Below, one piece after another: positions 26,794 to 39,398 of a stretch of DNA of 64,000 bases. Positions within the stretch are counted from its first letter, which is position 1. Each line of letters opens with the position of its first letter. Both the position numbers and the translations under genes were made by a program. This DNA is from Chamaea fasciata. Taxonomy: Eukaryota; Chordata; Aves; Passeriformes; Sylviidae. The notes beneath the pieces are model-generated. The model was not told where the DNA came from. It worked only from the letters and a program-made list of their open reading frames with translations, and ran no database searches. The DNA lies in NCBI GenBank assembly GCA_029207755.1, contig JARCOQ010000006.1:25502022-25566021 (forward strand). The letters are read 5' to 3'.

Positions 26794-27004
26794 CTGTCAT
26801 CACCGTCACTGATGCATTCAGGAAGAGCGAGGCTACAGCCAAACAGCATGATGTGTTGATAGCAGTTGAGACGATTGAGGTAACTGAAGAACTTCAGGAA
26901 CTTTTCCATTTCAATACTTTTGACAATGGAAAGAACTGAAGTTACAGTGGTGTAGTTATATGGCAGCATTTGGCACTGGCTGTGGGTGATATTTCTGCAG
27001 GCAC
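26794..27004 (-). CDS. CORIN: CORIN exon 4: frizzled domain 1, N-terminal half
   Basis: This exon has 211 nt, with acceptor GGTTTCGCAG and donor AG|GTATTT. It enters in phase 1 (the A from exon 3 plus GT gives Ser) and leaves in phase 2. It encodes Ser-Ala-Cys-Arg-Asn-Ile-Thr-His-Ser-Gln-Cys-Gln-Met-Leu-Pro-Tyr, then Met-Glu-Lys-Phe-Leu-Lys-Phe-Phe, Cys-Tyr-Gln-His-Ile-Met-Leu-Phe-Gly-Cys and Pro-Glu-Cys-Ile. This is the first half of a frizzled cysteine-rich domain, with five of its ten cysteines. Frizzled 1 of human corin contributes to recognition of pro-ANP. Sequons Asn-Ile-Thr and Asn-Tyr-Thr are present. At the position of human Arg164, a reported autocleavage site, the sequence has Lys (Ser-Ile-Val-Lys-Ser-Ile-Glu-Met). 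Conservation with human corin is very high. Confidence 0.96.
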
Positions 27005-28784
27005 CTGCGAAACCAAAACAATATATTTAGAAGAATAGTATGACCACTGAATAGTTGGTTCAAAGTATGTATTGAATTGACTAGTCAGTATATATAATAT
27101 ATAAGCAATGCTGGTATCTCTCAGGTAAGATTACATTCAATAATGCTATCATAATACTGTCAAAAAATAAGCAAAAAATTGAACCAGAGAAGCCTAGCTT
27201 GGAAAACCAAATAAGCTTTCAGATATTTTCACAATCCTCTCTCTGACTTTGTACAAAACTGGAATAGAAATAAAACAAAATCAATTTTTTTTGACACAGC
27301 CTGGATACAATAAAATTCAGTTGAACCTGAGAATGGAAGTCACACTGAAAAAAATGGGTTATGAGGCTGCTCTGGATTTAGTTTTTCCATGAAGTTTCTC
27401 TTTTCGCTACCATTCTACTTTCACAAGTAGAAATTTCATTAAGCAAAATTTCATCAAAATTATTCACGAGATCATTATGCATCTCCTGAGGCACAACTGC
27501 AAGATAGTCCCTGCCATGGCATGTGGCAAGAAGCACTGATATTTTTGGCTGAGACCATGCACATGGACTGCTTTAGACATTTTAAAATTCACACAGTCTT
27601 GACAGAGAAGAGAACAGTTCCTTGGAGCTATCTGTGTACTCACTGACTGGACAGCAGAGCAGTGAATTCAAAATTCATGGACCATAGCATTCCCAACTAG
27701 CATTTGATTTTTCCAGCAAAATCTTTTCCTAAAACTCATTACTGTCTTCAAAAGTTTTAACTCACTGTACCTTCTTTTCATTTACTATGACATCTTGGTA
27801 CATTTTTCATCTCAGTTAAAACAGAAGATGGACAGATTTTCTTGGTCTCTCTCCAGCTCTGAATTTTCTCATGTATGGTCCAGTTGGGACGGAATCTCAT
27901 ACTGAATTTCAGACATTTTCTCCATAATTTTCTTAGCATCTATCCTTTGGAATCCACAGAGCAGGGATATCTACAAACTGTTTTCTCTTTTTTTAAAGTA
28001 TTGTGAGTAAAAATCAATCATTTTGCAACTAAAGCAGTGTCTGCATTTTTTTCACACAAATACTATCTTGAAAACTCAATTTCCACAACTCACAGCAGAC
28101 TCCCTTTCCTGACACAATGGATAATTTGGCTGCTGAATGTGTATGTTGGGTGATTCTTCCCTTCTAAACACATTCTGAGTTTCTTCCTGGAATTTTTTAC
28201 ACACTCCTATTTCTTCTCTTCCAAGACATATTATACAGAAAACATCAGCTAATCCTTACAGAACAGCTCACAGTCCCATTACACTACTGAAAAAAATAAA
28301 AAGGATACACACACATTCTGGAGGAAACCCCCACCATTTCAACTTGTAGGAAGAGCACTATTTGGTTACTCTTTAGACCCTTGGAAAAGTACACTTAAGC
28401 TCAGGATAACAGATCTTAAGACATTTAAGAAACTAATTCTATGGTGGTAGACTCATAAAATCAAAGTAGTAGGGTTGTCATACATAAAAATTTTAACACT
28501 ACATGAAAAATAAGGTCTGAAGGAATGGATATTTTTAGTTACTACACCTGATACAGAGAGAATAGAGTACCATTAGCATTTCTGTCAAAGGAAAATTTAG
28601 CCAGCAGGTAGTAATAGTATAAAAGGATCTTGTGGCCTTGATAGTTACAGCAATGGTTAAACGTTACCACATCACCCTCCAGCCAAAAGATTTCACTGTA
28701 TTAACTCCTGTTTTTTCTTTCATGGTTGTAATTTATTTATAATTAAAATAAAATGTAGATATAATTTCTCTCACTTTATTTCTC

Positions 28785-29730
28785 TGGGTTTTGCTTCCTC
28801 TTACAAGATTTAGTGTAAAACTTGCCTGTTTCTCTCAGCTTTCTCAGTACCAGGTGTAGGTGGCAAGGGGGGTTCCCAGGCTGCACTCCATGAGGAGAGG
28901 CCAGAGCTGCCCCGTGCCAGCACAGAGGGTTGCAGCCAGCACCCAGCAGGTGACCACAGGGGACAGCTGAGCCCTCAGCAATGAGAGCAGCACTGCCGGG
29001 AAAGCAATATCCTGCACATGGGAATGAGTGGGGAGAACAGAAGTGTGAGAAATAATCCTGTAACACTGAGGTGAGAAAAGAAGAGGGGAAGGTGCTTCAG
29101 GCACCACAGCAGAAATTTCCTGCACAGTCCATGGAAGGGACCTGGGATGGAGCAGTTATCCACTCTGCAGGTTGTTGAGGGCCCCACACCAGAGCAGGTG
29201 GTCATGTCCTGAAGGAACTGCAGCCTGTGAAGGACCAACACTGAAGGCAGCTTATCCTGAGGAACTGCAACCCACCCAGAGGACCTACACACAGGATCTA
29301 ATCTGGAAGGACTGCAGACCATGCAGAGATCCAGCACTGAAGCAGGAGGAAGATGCAGCAGAGTGGAACTCTTATGGACTGATCACAACCCCATTCCCCA
29401 TTCTCCTCTGCCACTCACAGCAGGGAGGAGGAAGACGAGCTGGAAATGAAGGAGTGAAGCTGAGCCTGTGAAAGAAGGGCAGGATGAGGGATAGTGTTTT
29501 AGTTCTTATATTTCTTTTTCACCATCCAGTTCTGGTTTTAATTGGCAATATATTCAATGAATTTTTCCTGCGTCTGTTTAGCACCTGATAACAATTGGTA
29601 AGTGATCTCTCTGCCTTTCACTCAAGACATTTTTCATATTGCTTCCCACCTCCCACTGCCCTGTGGAAGGGACAGAGTGAGAGAGAAACTGGGTGGATAT
29701 CTGGAAGCCCATAAAGTGCAATCCACCACA
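28785..29730 (+). mobile_element. Degraded solo LTR, same broad family as the 11.5-kb LTR
   Basis: The 3' part parallels the 11.5-kb LTR element by element: AACTGCAGCCTGTGAAGGAC-type repeats (29190-29340), GTTTTAATTGGCAATATATT, CAATTGGTAAGTGATCTCTC and an AATCCACCACA end at 29730. The 5' end is not clear (somewhere near 28.79-28.86 kb) and I found no target-site duplication. It is non-coding. Confidence 0.65.
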
Positions 29731-32700
29731 GTCTAATAAAAAATGTCCTTTCTTTCCAAATTCAAGTAGCATGAACATACAATTGAGAACACTTTTTGAG
29801 ACACAATTGAGAACTGAAACAATTCTACAAAGTTATTATCAACTCATGCATTGCTGTACTGTCTCTTTAAATACTTTACTAGCCTAGACCCCGCTTTGCC
29901 ATGTTGTATTTGGATTATTTTTATGTGCTTCTCACTGCATGGAGGTGGCCATGGCAGGGAAGATAAACTCCATGCCAACCAGCATAACTTAAATAGAAAC
30001 ATCAGAACTCAGAGTCATGCAGAAAAAATTCAGTGATGTGGGGAGAGGGAGCCTGAGAGAAGGGGAAATCATAAGTCATCTTTCTGTATGGAAGACTAGA
30101 CAGAAGTAAGGAAAAGACAGGGACACGTGAAAGATGCAGTAATAGATTTAGATCATTTGGATAACTCCCACTACAGGATAAAGTTCTCGTGAGTCTCAGT
30201 GCCAGGCTATGTTGACTACATGAGAGTATAAATCAGAGGAAAACTTTACATGCACGGAAAACCAAAATTAAGCTGTGGAAGGAAATGGCTTGAGAAAAAT
30301 CTAGACTTAAATTTTTTTCAAGCCTGATCAACATCTCTGTATCATTTGTACTATTTGCCCCAGTCTAAAACTCTCAATTCCTCTTAAAGTGCTCTGTAGG
30401 TTAATCTGCAGCTGTTGGTGCCAGGACATATTTTGAGTCACAGTTAAAAGTCAATAAAGAAACATCACAGAGAGTTTGGCCATACTACTCAAAATATACC
30501 AGTCGATATAAGTCATGATTTTCTTCATATTTCAGTTTGGAACCATTTCACCTGACTTTGTTTTTAAATCAGACAGTTTAAGATTTTTTTTTTCTGCTTT
30601 CCTTTAGTATTTCCCCATCAAGACTCCAAAAAATGCTTATCTTTTAGACATCTGTCCTGAATTTGCCATTGTAAATAGTGAGACAATGAAAGCATTTCAT
30701 TTCATTGACAATTTCAAGCTCTTCAGTGTCTGCATGATTCTTCCCATCTATTGGAGACCCCTGCTGTGTCCTCCCCAGAGTCTTTTTTTATTCTGGACAC
30801 AGCGGAAATTACTGTTTATATGACATAACCTCCCATGTAATTGTATTTCCTTTCATATTCCATCTTTACCTTCTTTTCAATTTCTGTATTGCAATGTCAG
30901 CTTCATGCTATAATTTCTACCACCTTGTATTGTTAATGCAACTCTTATTTTCAGACAGAGCTTTTATATCCCTATTTGTTTACTTTCTCCTCTACCCAAG
31001 ATCTCAAAAGTGATCTAACAATTATGACATATAATGAGTGCCTATTACCTTTCAATCATGAGTGCAATTTATGCTTCAACACATCCCACTTGCTCGTAAT
31101 TCTTTGTCATTTTCTGCTACTTGGATTTCGTCCAACTTTTCTGTACTTTTACAGAAGCTTACAGTTTAGGTAAGATTTTTGAAAATTATTTATGCAAGAA
31201 TTTTAGAAATACAAGGGTGTAAGCTATTCAGATACATATAATTTCAACCTATTTTAAAACTAATAGTGACTGGGGGAGGGTGCTTTTTTTGGACTAGTAT
31301 CTCAGTTTTAAGATCCATTACACTTCTTTGTCACTTGACCCTCAGTTCTATTTTTTCCCCTCATGGCATGCTGAAACACTTGAAACACAAATACTGCAAA
31401 TGTACCTTTATTAAATAAAAAAATTAAACACTTGTTTTAATCAGACTACCTTGTCATCCTACCAAAATTCAGTCTATCTAAATGAATCACATGTGTTTTA
31501 CATGCAGTTGAAACTGCAGATGTTAACAAAAGCATTACATATACAAAGCCTGGTCTTAACTTTATTTTCCTACATATTTTGAATCACCATCTGAATATTT
31601 GAGACTGCCATACCAAGATTTAAAATATTTCATTGTATATCCAAAATGAGACATGCAGTTCTAAAAGGCATCTATATCATTAGAAGCGCACTATTTTAGT
31701 AAGCATTAGTTGGATGGTCAGAGGTTTGTGAAAAGTTGCAGAACTTCTCTGTCAGACCATGGGTAATTAAGGGAATTCTTAAGTTTAGCACTGTTCTCAA
31801 GATCCTGATAGAAGAAACTGCTTAAAACTCTTTATATGCTTGCATTTAGGGATAAAAGCTGGCCATAGACTACATGGACAATGTTTTTCAGAACTTTGGA
31901 ACACCAGTAAACCCTATTCAAATCAAGAGGGGAGGTATATGCCAAATGACTTTTTAAAAGCTACAACTTTGGCTTATTTTGAATTTCAATCTTGAGGCTA
32001 GACAGCTTCTCTACTGAAAGCAACTTTTAAGCATGTGCTGGAGTGCTGTCTGAATAGGAATGAAGTTAGCATATGCTCAAGTGTTGTTCTAAATAGATGT
32101 CTTCCCTTTTTAAGTATGTCACTCTCTTGACGTCTGTAGCTCCTTGAGATTTAATGTGAACCAAGACACACTGTCACCATAACACTGGAAAAATAAAAAA
32201 ATTTGCCAAAGAGACATCTGTAAATGAAGAAGGTTCCAAATTCTTCATGACAAGGAAAGTGGAATGAAAGAAATTGAAGTAACACAATGAATGAAGAGCT
32301 GAATGTCTACCCATCTGTGGTTCCTGCTAGGATTCTCTTCAACTGCACTCTTCCTTCTGTATTTATTCAGGTACAATTGCACAAAATCAAAACAGTATTT
32401 TAAACTTCCACTCAATCTGATGCTTAAAAAGGAACATCATGTACAAAATATAGGTTAACTGCCTCTAATTAGCTCAAAACTTCTTCTAGAATAATAAATA
32501 CAATTCACTTCTGCAACTCTATTAAATAAGTACTGAATGATAACTGCATAGGAGTAATTTCCATAATGATACAATGAATGAAAAAGAAGTAGTCAGTAAG
32601 AAGCTTATAAATACACATGGTTGAAAAGCATTTATTTCTTAAGGTTTCTTTATTGATGTACACCAGACAACATGTTTCATTGTTCTACAACTAAAGCACA

Positions 32701-35654
32701 GGTCCTCTTACATTATTATATACTTTACTTTATTATATATTCACCTTCTAAAAAATAGCATAAAAAACTGTAGTTTCAAGATTAAAATTAATCTCTAATT
32801 TTTGAAGAGGGCAACTTACTGAAAAACAAATTATTCTACAGCTATATTTCTCTAAACTGATGCCAACTGCTACCACACAGTTATTTGCCAAAAGAAGTCA
32901 AGAGACCTTGATTTTTTTGGTCTCTTTTTTGCTGAGAAAAGAGAGTTTGCTTTGTTGCTGTCTCCCATTTATATCTGCTCTCTATTAAAAAAAAACACTA
33001 AAACGATAATGGGTTGCTTTATCACTATCCAAATTTATAACATCCACACAGAACAACAAATCCACTGGTGGCAGAATCACCACTTCCATGACATTTCTCG
33101 TTTCCTTTGTAACTGACAAACTATTTAGTTGTACCACGGAAATGGAGAGTTCATACCTAAAAGCATCCATTAAGCACTGACAAAGTGAAGGAAAAGGCAA
33201 ATTAACTCCATACTCTGGTGTAAAAGCACAATATTACAAACAACCGTCAACACCAAGGTCCCTATTTTTAATAGCATCTCCTGACAAGATCAAAATGTCC
33301 TTGAGGGGTTGACCAGTATTCCTCCTTTAAGAGGGCTACTACAGTCAATAAACGTTTGGTAAATACTATGTCTTTAGACAATACAAAAGCAAAAGCGTGT
33401 GCAAACAGCAACACCACCATTACCAAAAGGGATGAAGGGATGGAAAGCAATGTAAAAATAAGCCCCTATTCTAGCTGTGAAAAATAAGCATTTCTCATTT
33501 GCTAGAACAGTGATCCTCTACAGTACACTGCAAAATGGAAACATAGATTAAGAAGCACTTAAGTAAAAGCACTATTAGCTTTTATTTTAGGTGATAATGG
33601 GCATAAATGATCCTGCAGACTCTGGGAAATTATCAGAAGCAATTTACACATGAAACGTGTACTGTCTTGATCCCTAACGAAAGGCTTAAGAGGAGTGGAT
33701 TTATACAGCTTTAATACAGCACAAAGACATAATCTGAAGACGAGCAGTACTAAGTTTGTTACATTTACATGTGGGTAGACATTTGACAAACTCCTGTCTC
33801 CTGAAGGCTCAATAATAGTGATGGTAGCCTAAAGATATAAGCAAGGTACTTCCCCAGTAAGTCTCTAACAGAAGGTCATGACTTTTACTAAGTCAACTGA
33901 CACAGTCAGGAAAACATTTCACAAGACAATTGAACTGATGTGATGGTGCAATACTGCTTCCTTTCAACCATGTGTGCTTGCCATTCCCTTTGAAACAACT
34001 TTTGTGCCAAACCGCCCAAGAGCTAACTTAGCCAGTGTTAGAGCTGAGTCAGCTCACTGAGCAAACAAACACCATAAAAAGCATGCAGCACCATATGGTT
34101 CAGAGCAAAGGGAATGGAGACACCTTCTCAGTATCACCAACCTTTAAATGAAGCCCACATGACCAGTAATAGTTTATGTGGGGAAGAGCAAAACAAACTT
34201 TTGAACAGCAAATCTCATCCATGGATCAGAAACACAAGTCAGGGCACCGGGACTGAGAACAACTGTTCTGCATTTAATTTCATTCAGCTAATGAATTATG
34301 TAATTTAAAAGGAACGAGTGATTGTTAATTCCCCCTTGTGCTCCCCACAGGTACCAAAGGGAGAGGTGGTGAGGCTACTGACTATCTGCAGCAGACAGGA
34401 AAACAATTCATTATCTCTCAGGTCCCAGAGAGTGGATTAGCCACGAGGGAAATACAACTCATATTTTAGATCAGAGGTGAAGTGTTATCATAATTATTCT
34501 TTTTGAGGCAACCTGTACTAGCTGCTTTAGAATGGACCACCACACCCAGTCTGCCCCAAACACTTCTTGCTCAGAGCAAGTCTTAAATTCTAGCTCAGCT
34601 ATTCTCTTGACCAAAGAATATTGCAAAGGCTGGACACTTCATCAAGTCGCTGCCTTTCTTGGAGCCCCACTTCCCTCAGCAAGTTGCTTCCAGATGCTGC
34701 TCTTCTTGGCTGAAGCCCATACTTCTTTAATCCCTTGGGCAGGCACAGCTGAGAGCAGGTAAGCTAAAGAGCCAAAGCTGAGGCTGAATGTTTACCCCCC
34801 TGCAAGTAGGCCTGTGTTCCAGATCTGGTCTTTTGATTAGTCATTTCCTAATTACAGAATTCTTTAGTGAGATTGGAGACATATTTCTAAGAGTCTACCA
34901 CTAAACAAAAGGCACATATTGAAAGTACTTTTACAGTTAGATCTATCATTAGAGGCTACTTGCCATGGTACATTATGTTGGACAGGATTTTGCTGTTCTT
35001 CTGAAATATGTGCATGACTTTACCCCTCTTGATAGGCCTTTTTTTTAATGAAGGGGATGAAAAATGGTAGCCTCCACTGGAACCAGGCAGGCATCCAGAT
35101 GTTTTTGGTTGGGTTTTTTTGTGGGTTTTTCTAACAAACGTGTTTTCAATAAGTTAAAATGAATGCTAGCTTGACTGATAACACTTAATTATGCACCAAT
35201 ACTGGTATGTTCTAAACAAAAAACCACAGTGCTTTGTAAAAGACTTAAAATACTTTAGGTTATGAATAGGTCAGCATAGAAATAGGCTGTGCCTGAGCTG
35301 TCCAGCTCTTTCCAGTTAATTACCTTTCTAGGATAGCCTCTCTTCTGATCTATTTAATAAGAACTTAGGCTTCTTTTTTCCAAGCACATCTGACAATGAT
35401 AACTCTACCTACCTCGGTTTCAGATAAAACTAACATAGCAAACCCTTCCCTGCAAAATCTGTCTGGAACCTAAGAGCGGAATACAGTACCTCACTTGAAA
35501 ATCCAAACACTGCAAGTATACACAAAATATGCTTTGCAACCTGAAGTTTCCCATGTGGAAATTCGCAGGGGAAGTTTAAGATCTGGGTGTTGATCTTCAA
35601 AGCCCCAGTTAACAAAAGCTGATCAGTCTAACAAATTAATTGTTTTCCCTATGG

Positions 35655-35722
35655 GAAATTCCCACAACTATATTTTTCAGATGTATCTGAAATTCCCACA
35701 ACTATATTTTTCAGATGTATCT
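35655..35722 (+). repeat. Perfect 34-bp tandem duplication
   Basis: Two adjacent identical 34-bp copies (35655-35688 and 35689-35722), each starting GAAATTCCCACAACTATA and ending TTTCAGATGTATCT, with no mismatch. This implies a recent slippage event or strong conservation. Confidence 0.97.
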
Positions 35723-36537
35723 ATGTATGTGCTTGCTTTGTTAAAGCATAGCCATTTTCTCTAAAAGATCGTTTGTGTTAGCCAGAAATACTGCAGCCTA
35801 GATCTTCTGAATTGGGTAGCCCATTTGGCCAAATATGTGTTGCAGGACATGAGATACAACTTCCTTGACCATTTCTTTATCGGACTGCTACTGACTCTAC
35901 TGTTCATAGCACTGGAATTATCTTTTAAGCATTGCATCTTTAAAACATTCTGTGAAGGCCTAATTCTTTTCTACCACTAGAGTCTGAATACTTAGGTTCA
36001 CAGACAGGCCTAGCTGGCTACATTAATGCAGTTATTCTTTAATGTTCCAGTTACGCTATTCCAGTTTTTGTTGGGTGAACAAAGAATTCTGACAAATTTT
36101 CTCAGCCTGAGCAATTAGAGGTCAAAAAACCCCCTATTTTTAGTGTGTAGAAGGAAAATCTTTAAGAGCTTAACATGATTATGTTTCCTGCACTTGTACT
36201 TGTATGTCAGTTCAGGTTGCATTTAGATCTTAGGATCATGACACCTGCAAGTTGCTTGTGCAAACTGAGATTTTTAAATCCCTGTACTTCAACTGCTTTT
36301 TGCAGAACAGAAAGTTCATTTTGTTCTTTTAAATATACTAATAAATATCAAGAGTTTCCTTCAATGCTGTCTCTTAAAGCTCATTGTTTAATTAACTATG
36401 TCAGTAAGAGAGAAACTACAAGTTTCCCCATGAGAATTAGGATTAAATTATCTTAAATACCTGTATCTTAATAGCTGTAATGTTAAACTTTTTTCAACCA
36501 TGCAAAATGTTCATGTTCTACTCCCCATTTTTTTTAT

Positions 36538-36785
36538 ATCCTAGAATCACAGAACTATTGGTAGAAAGAGTCCTTTGGAGGTCTCCACACAACTTGGTGC
36601 TCCAAGTGAGATTGCTGCCAGCAGGCTGTGATCCATGACTTCATCTGAGTCTTGGAAACACCCAAGGAAAAGGATCCCACAGCCACTGCAGGCAATGGTT
36701 TCTGCATTACCCGTGCAGTGAAAAAGGTTTTCCTAATTTCTGGTATAAAGTTCTGCTATTTTATTTCACTGGAGAGTACAGTTTT
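36538..36785 (-). mobile_element. Old CR1 LINE 3' fragment
   Basis: On the plus strand it begins CCTAGAATCACAGAACTAT, the reversed CR1 terminus. It continues GGAGGTCTCCACACAACTTG and AGCAGGCTGTGATCCATGAC to GAAAAAGGTTTTCCTAATTT. It is a diverged relic on the minus strand. Confidence 0.75.
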
Positions 36786-39043
36786 TTAAATTAGTAGTCC
36801 TAATAAAGGTGTGAAATACAGGGTTTTGGTACGGATTAAGAGCTAAATTAATCTTTAGCTGTATCAAACTCCCATCCCTACAATGATTTCAAACCATGGC
36901 ACCCATTATGTTGTTCTTGAATTTCACATGATTGTGAAAGATGCCAGTGACTGCAAATCACTTACTTGTATCAGCGCTCTGACCTTCCAGTATTTCGACA
37001 AGGGTTCAGAACTTACCATTTTATATTAATGATGGCTCTGTACCCACCCCTGGCTGCACTCTATGTGTTATAATCCATAACAGACCATGCAGAAGCACTA
37101 AAGAGATAAACTTTAATCAATCATAAAATCACATACTGCTACCAGATGTAAGGTGTACCTTTGGAAGCAAAGTGATCAATCACAATATAGAAAAGAAAAA
37201 GATATATTAACATCATCTTTTTGTAGAAATAGCTCCACAAATACTTTTTAAATAGTTTCAGACAAGCTGATGGGTCTGAAACAGAAGTCAGTGCCTGCAA
37301 CTCTCAAGAAATTGTTCCCATCCTGGAAAGTTTCACTGAGTATTTGATGTCTTGCTTAGCCTCTTGGTCAACTTGTGGTTCAATCTGACAACAACCATCT
37401 GTTTAAAACGCAAGCAACAAAGTGTAAAAACCCATGATGAATGCACAACAGGGATAAAGCTGAAAGTCTTCCATTCTTTCCAGTTTTAATGCGACACACA
37501 TTCACAACTCCAGAAGTACGCATCATTTAACCTAGAACAAAACTGACTTTATTTCTAAAGTTGAGTAGAAGTGGGGATCTCTCACTAAAGGAAACCACAC
37601 CACTGAAAGGCCAAAGAGTAAAGAACCATGGAACTTCAAGGAGGGTATGTTAGTTATTCACGGTACTTACTGCAGTATTAATCTGTAATGAAAAATTGCT
37701 CTATATAGTGAGTAATGGCTTTTAAGACTCTTTTGGATTTTAGCTAATACATTTTACACGTCAGAAACTTTATGGTTTCCTTTCTAAGCTATACCCGTAA
37801 GAAACAACAATGGTAAAACTGCTGAAAACTAGGTTCTTCATAATGAATTTAGTGAAAATCCACAATTCTCTTCTAGCTTACTAATTTTGCCTTGTGAAAT
37901 GCAAACACAATCTTAAATTTCTTCTAGGGAAGAAGAGCAGAACGGCTGCAGTGATTATTCTGACTAGCGAAAAATTTTAAATGAGAACTGTACCACCAAA
38001 ATTTTAAGGCAGCTTTTTTCACTGTCTTTGAGAGAAAATGTAGGTGTGAGGTAATGAAACAGACTGTATTGCTGGAAGAGAAAACACTCTCAACCACCAA
38101 CAAAATTAACAGTTACCATATCAGTCTATTCATGCTTGCGTTTGCATGGCAAAGATGCATCTGAGTGGCTAAATTCCTGGCTTGACATTTAGGACTCTGC
38201 TTATGTTCTTCTATGCCAATCTGAAAAACCAAACCCATTTTCCCTTCAAGAGAAAATAATGTTTTAACAACATCTTGAATTCTTTTTTATTTTTGAGGAC
38301 AAGAATACCCTAAAAATCTACCATGAGTCCAGCGCTGCTATTACTCCTTACACAACTGAGCCTACTCTAACTTGTATGAATAATTAAACACAGATTGAGC
38401 TAAAAAACAAAATTATTTATTAGAGTACTGCTGGAAATACTGGGGTTGAGGGAGACTCAAGCTCATGGACTGACTTGGGATGCACTTACCAGATACCTTA
38501 GCTTCAGAAAAAAAAAAATCTTTAGTACGAGCAGCACAAAGCAGAGATAGAGAGACTTGGAACTTCTTGCTTCTGCACCACTTGTGACACATTGCATCCA
38601 GCTATCCCCACAGTGGTTTTCATACTGCTCTTTTCTACCAAACAGAAAGGTGAGTCAGACCCTGTCTATAGTAGTAGTGGCAGAACCCCAAATAAGAACT
38701 GCCGGGTAGTGACAAAGAGATTTATTTCATGTATAAACTGAACACAGTTAAATGATAATAGGATAATATCTAGGCTGAGTGGAGGATTGCAAAGAAACTA
38801 AGCCGCTCAGATTCAAAGATGTGCTGGAAAGGAGACAAGACCCAAGGTTCCTCTGGGCTTAGAGAGAGTAGACGATGCAAGCAAGCAAACATAAACCCTG
38901 TGCTTTTTGAAACTCTCATACAGTGACTCGCTTTTACCAGAACACTTTTCAACTTCATTCTTTAAAGCAGACGTTTAGGGTTCGGCCAGCATCCACCCTC
39001 CTCCACACTTGCTCAAGTGACCGTGTTTCCTTCCCCAGGAGTG

Positions 39044-39190
39044 CCCACGGCCCCGCTCCAGACCCCACTTCTGCCCCGCTGCAGGTCTCCCTTCTGCCCC
39101 GCTCCCACCCCTCTTCGGCTCCGCTCCCGCCCCGTTGCAGGCCCCGTTCCTGCCCCTGACCCATTCCAGGCACCGCTCCTGCCCCGCGGG
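39044..39190 (+). repeat. Degenerate C-rich tandem repeats
   Basis: Repeated CTTCTGCCCCGCTGCAGG, CTCCCGCCCCGTTGCAGG and CTCCTGCCCCGCGGGCCGCAGG variants with a period of roughly 25-35 bp. They form the left half of a GC-rich island inside otherwise AT-rich intron 3. Confidence 0.7.
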
Positions 39191-39209
39191 CCGCAGGACC
39201 CGCGTTCGC

Positions 39210-39224
39210 GGCGCCCTCTGGCGG
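39210..39224 (-). promoter_or_regulatory. CTCF-like binding motif
   Basis: On the minus strand this reads CCGCCAGAGGGCGCC, which fits the CTCF core consensus CCRSYAGRKGGCRSY at every position. It sits between the two GC-rich repeat arrays of intron 3. CTCF binding in birds uses the same core motif; occupancy is not shown by sequence. Confidence 0.5.
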
Positions 39225-39240
39225 CGGCACGGGGGCGCGT

Positions 39241-39398
39241 CCGGCCCTCACGGCCCCGCACGGCCGCTCACGGCCTCGCACGGCCTCGCACGGCCCCGCA
39301 CGGCCCCGCACCGCCCCTCACGGCCTCGCACGGCCTCGCACGGCCTCGCACGGCCCCGCACGGCCTCGCACGGCCCCGCACGGCCCCGCACGGCCTGC
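39241..39398 (+). repeat. 10-bp CpG-rich minisatellite (CGGCCTCGCA / CGGCCCCGCA)
   Basis: There are fourteen in-register 10-mers from 39251 to 39390, with partial units on each side. Most units are CGGCCTCGCA or CGGCCCCGCA, with CGGCCGCTCA and CCGCCCCTCA variants. Each unit has two or three CpG sites, so the array makes a local CpG island. Because the period is 10, the protein reading cycles through all frames and stays open on both strands. No codon-level evidence supports coding. Confidence 0.95.

Noticed and set aside
28776..29337. Cys/Leu-rich minus-strand frames near 29 kb
   Set aside because: They are antisense readings of a degraded LTR.
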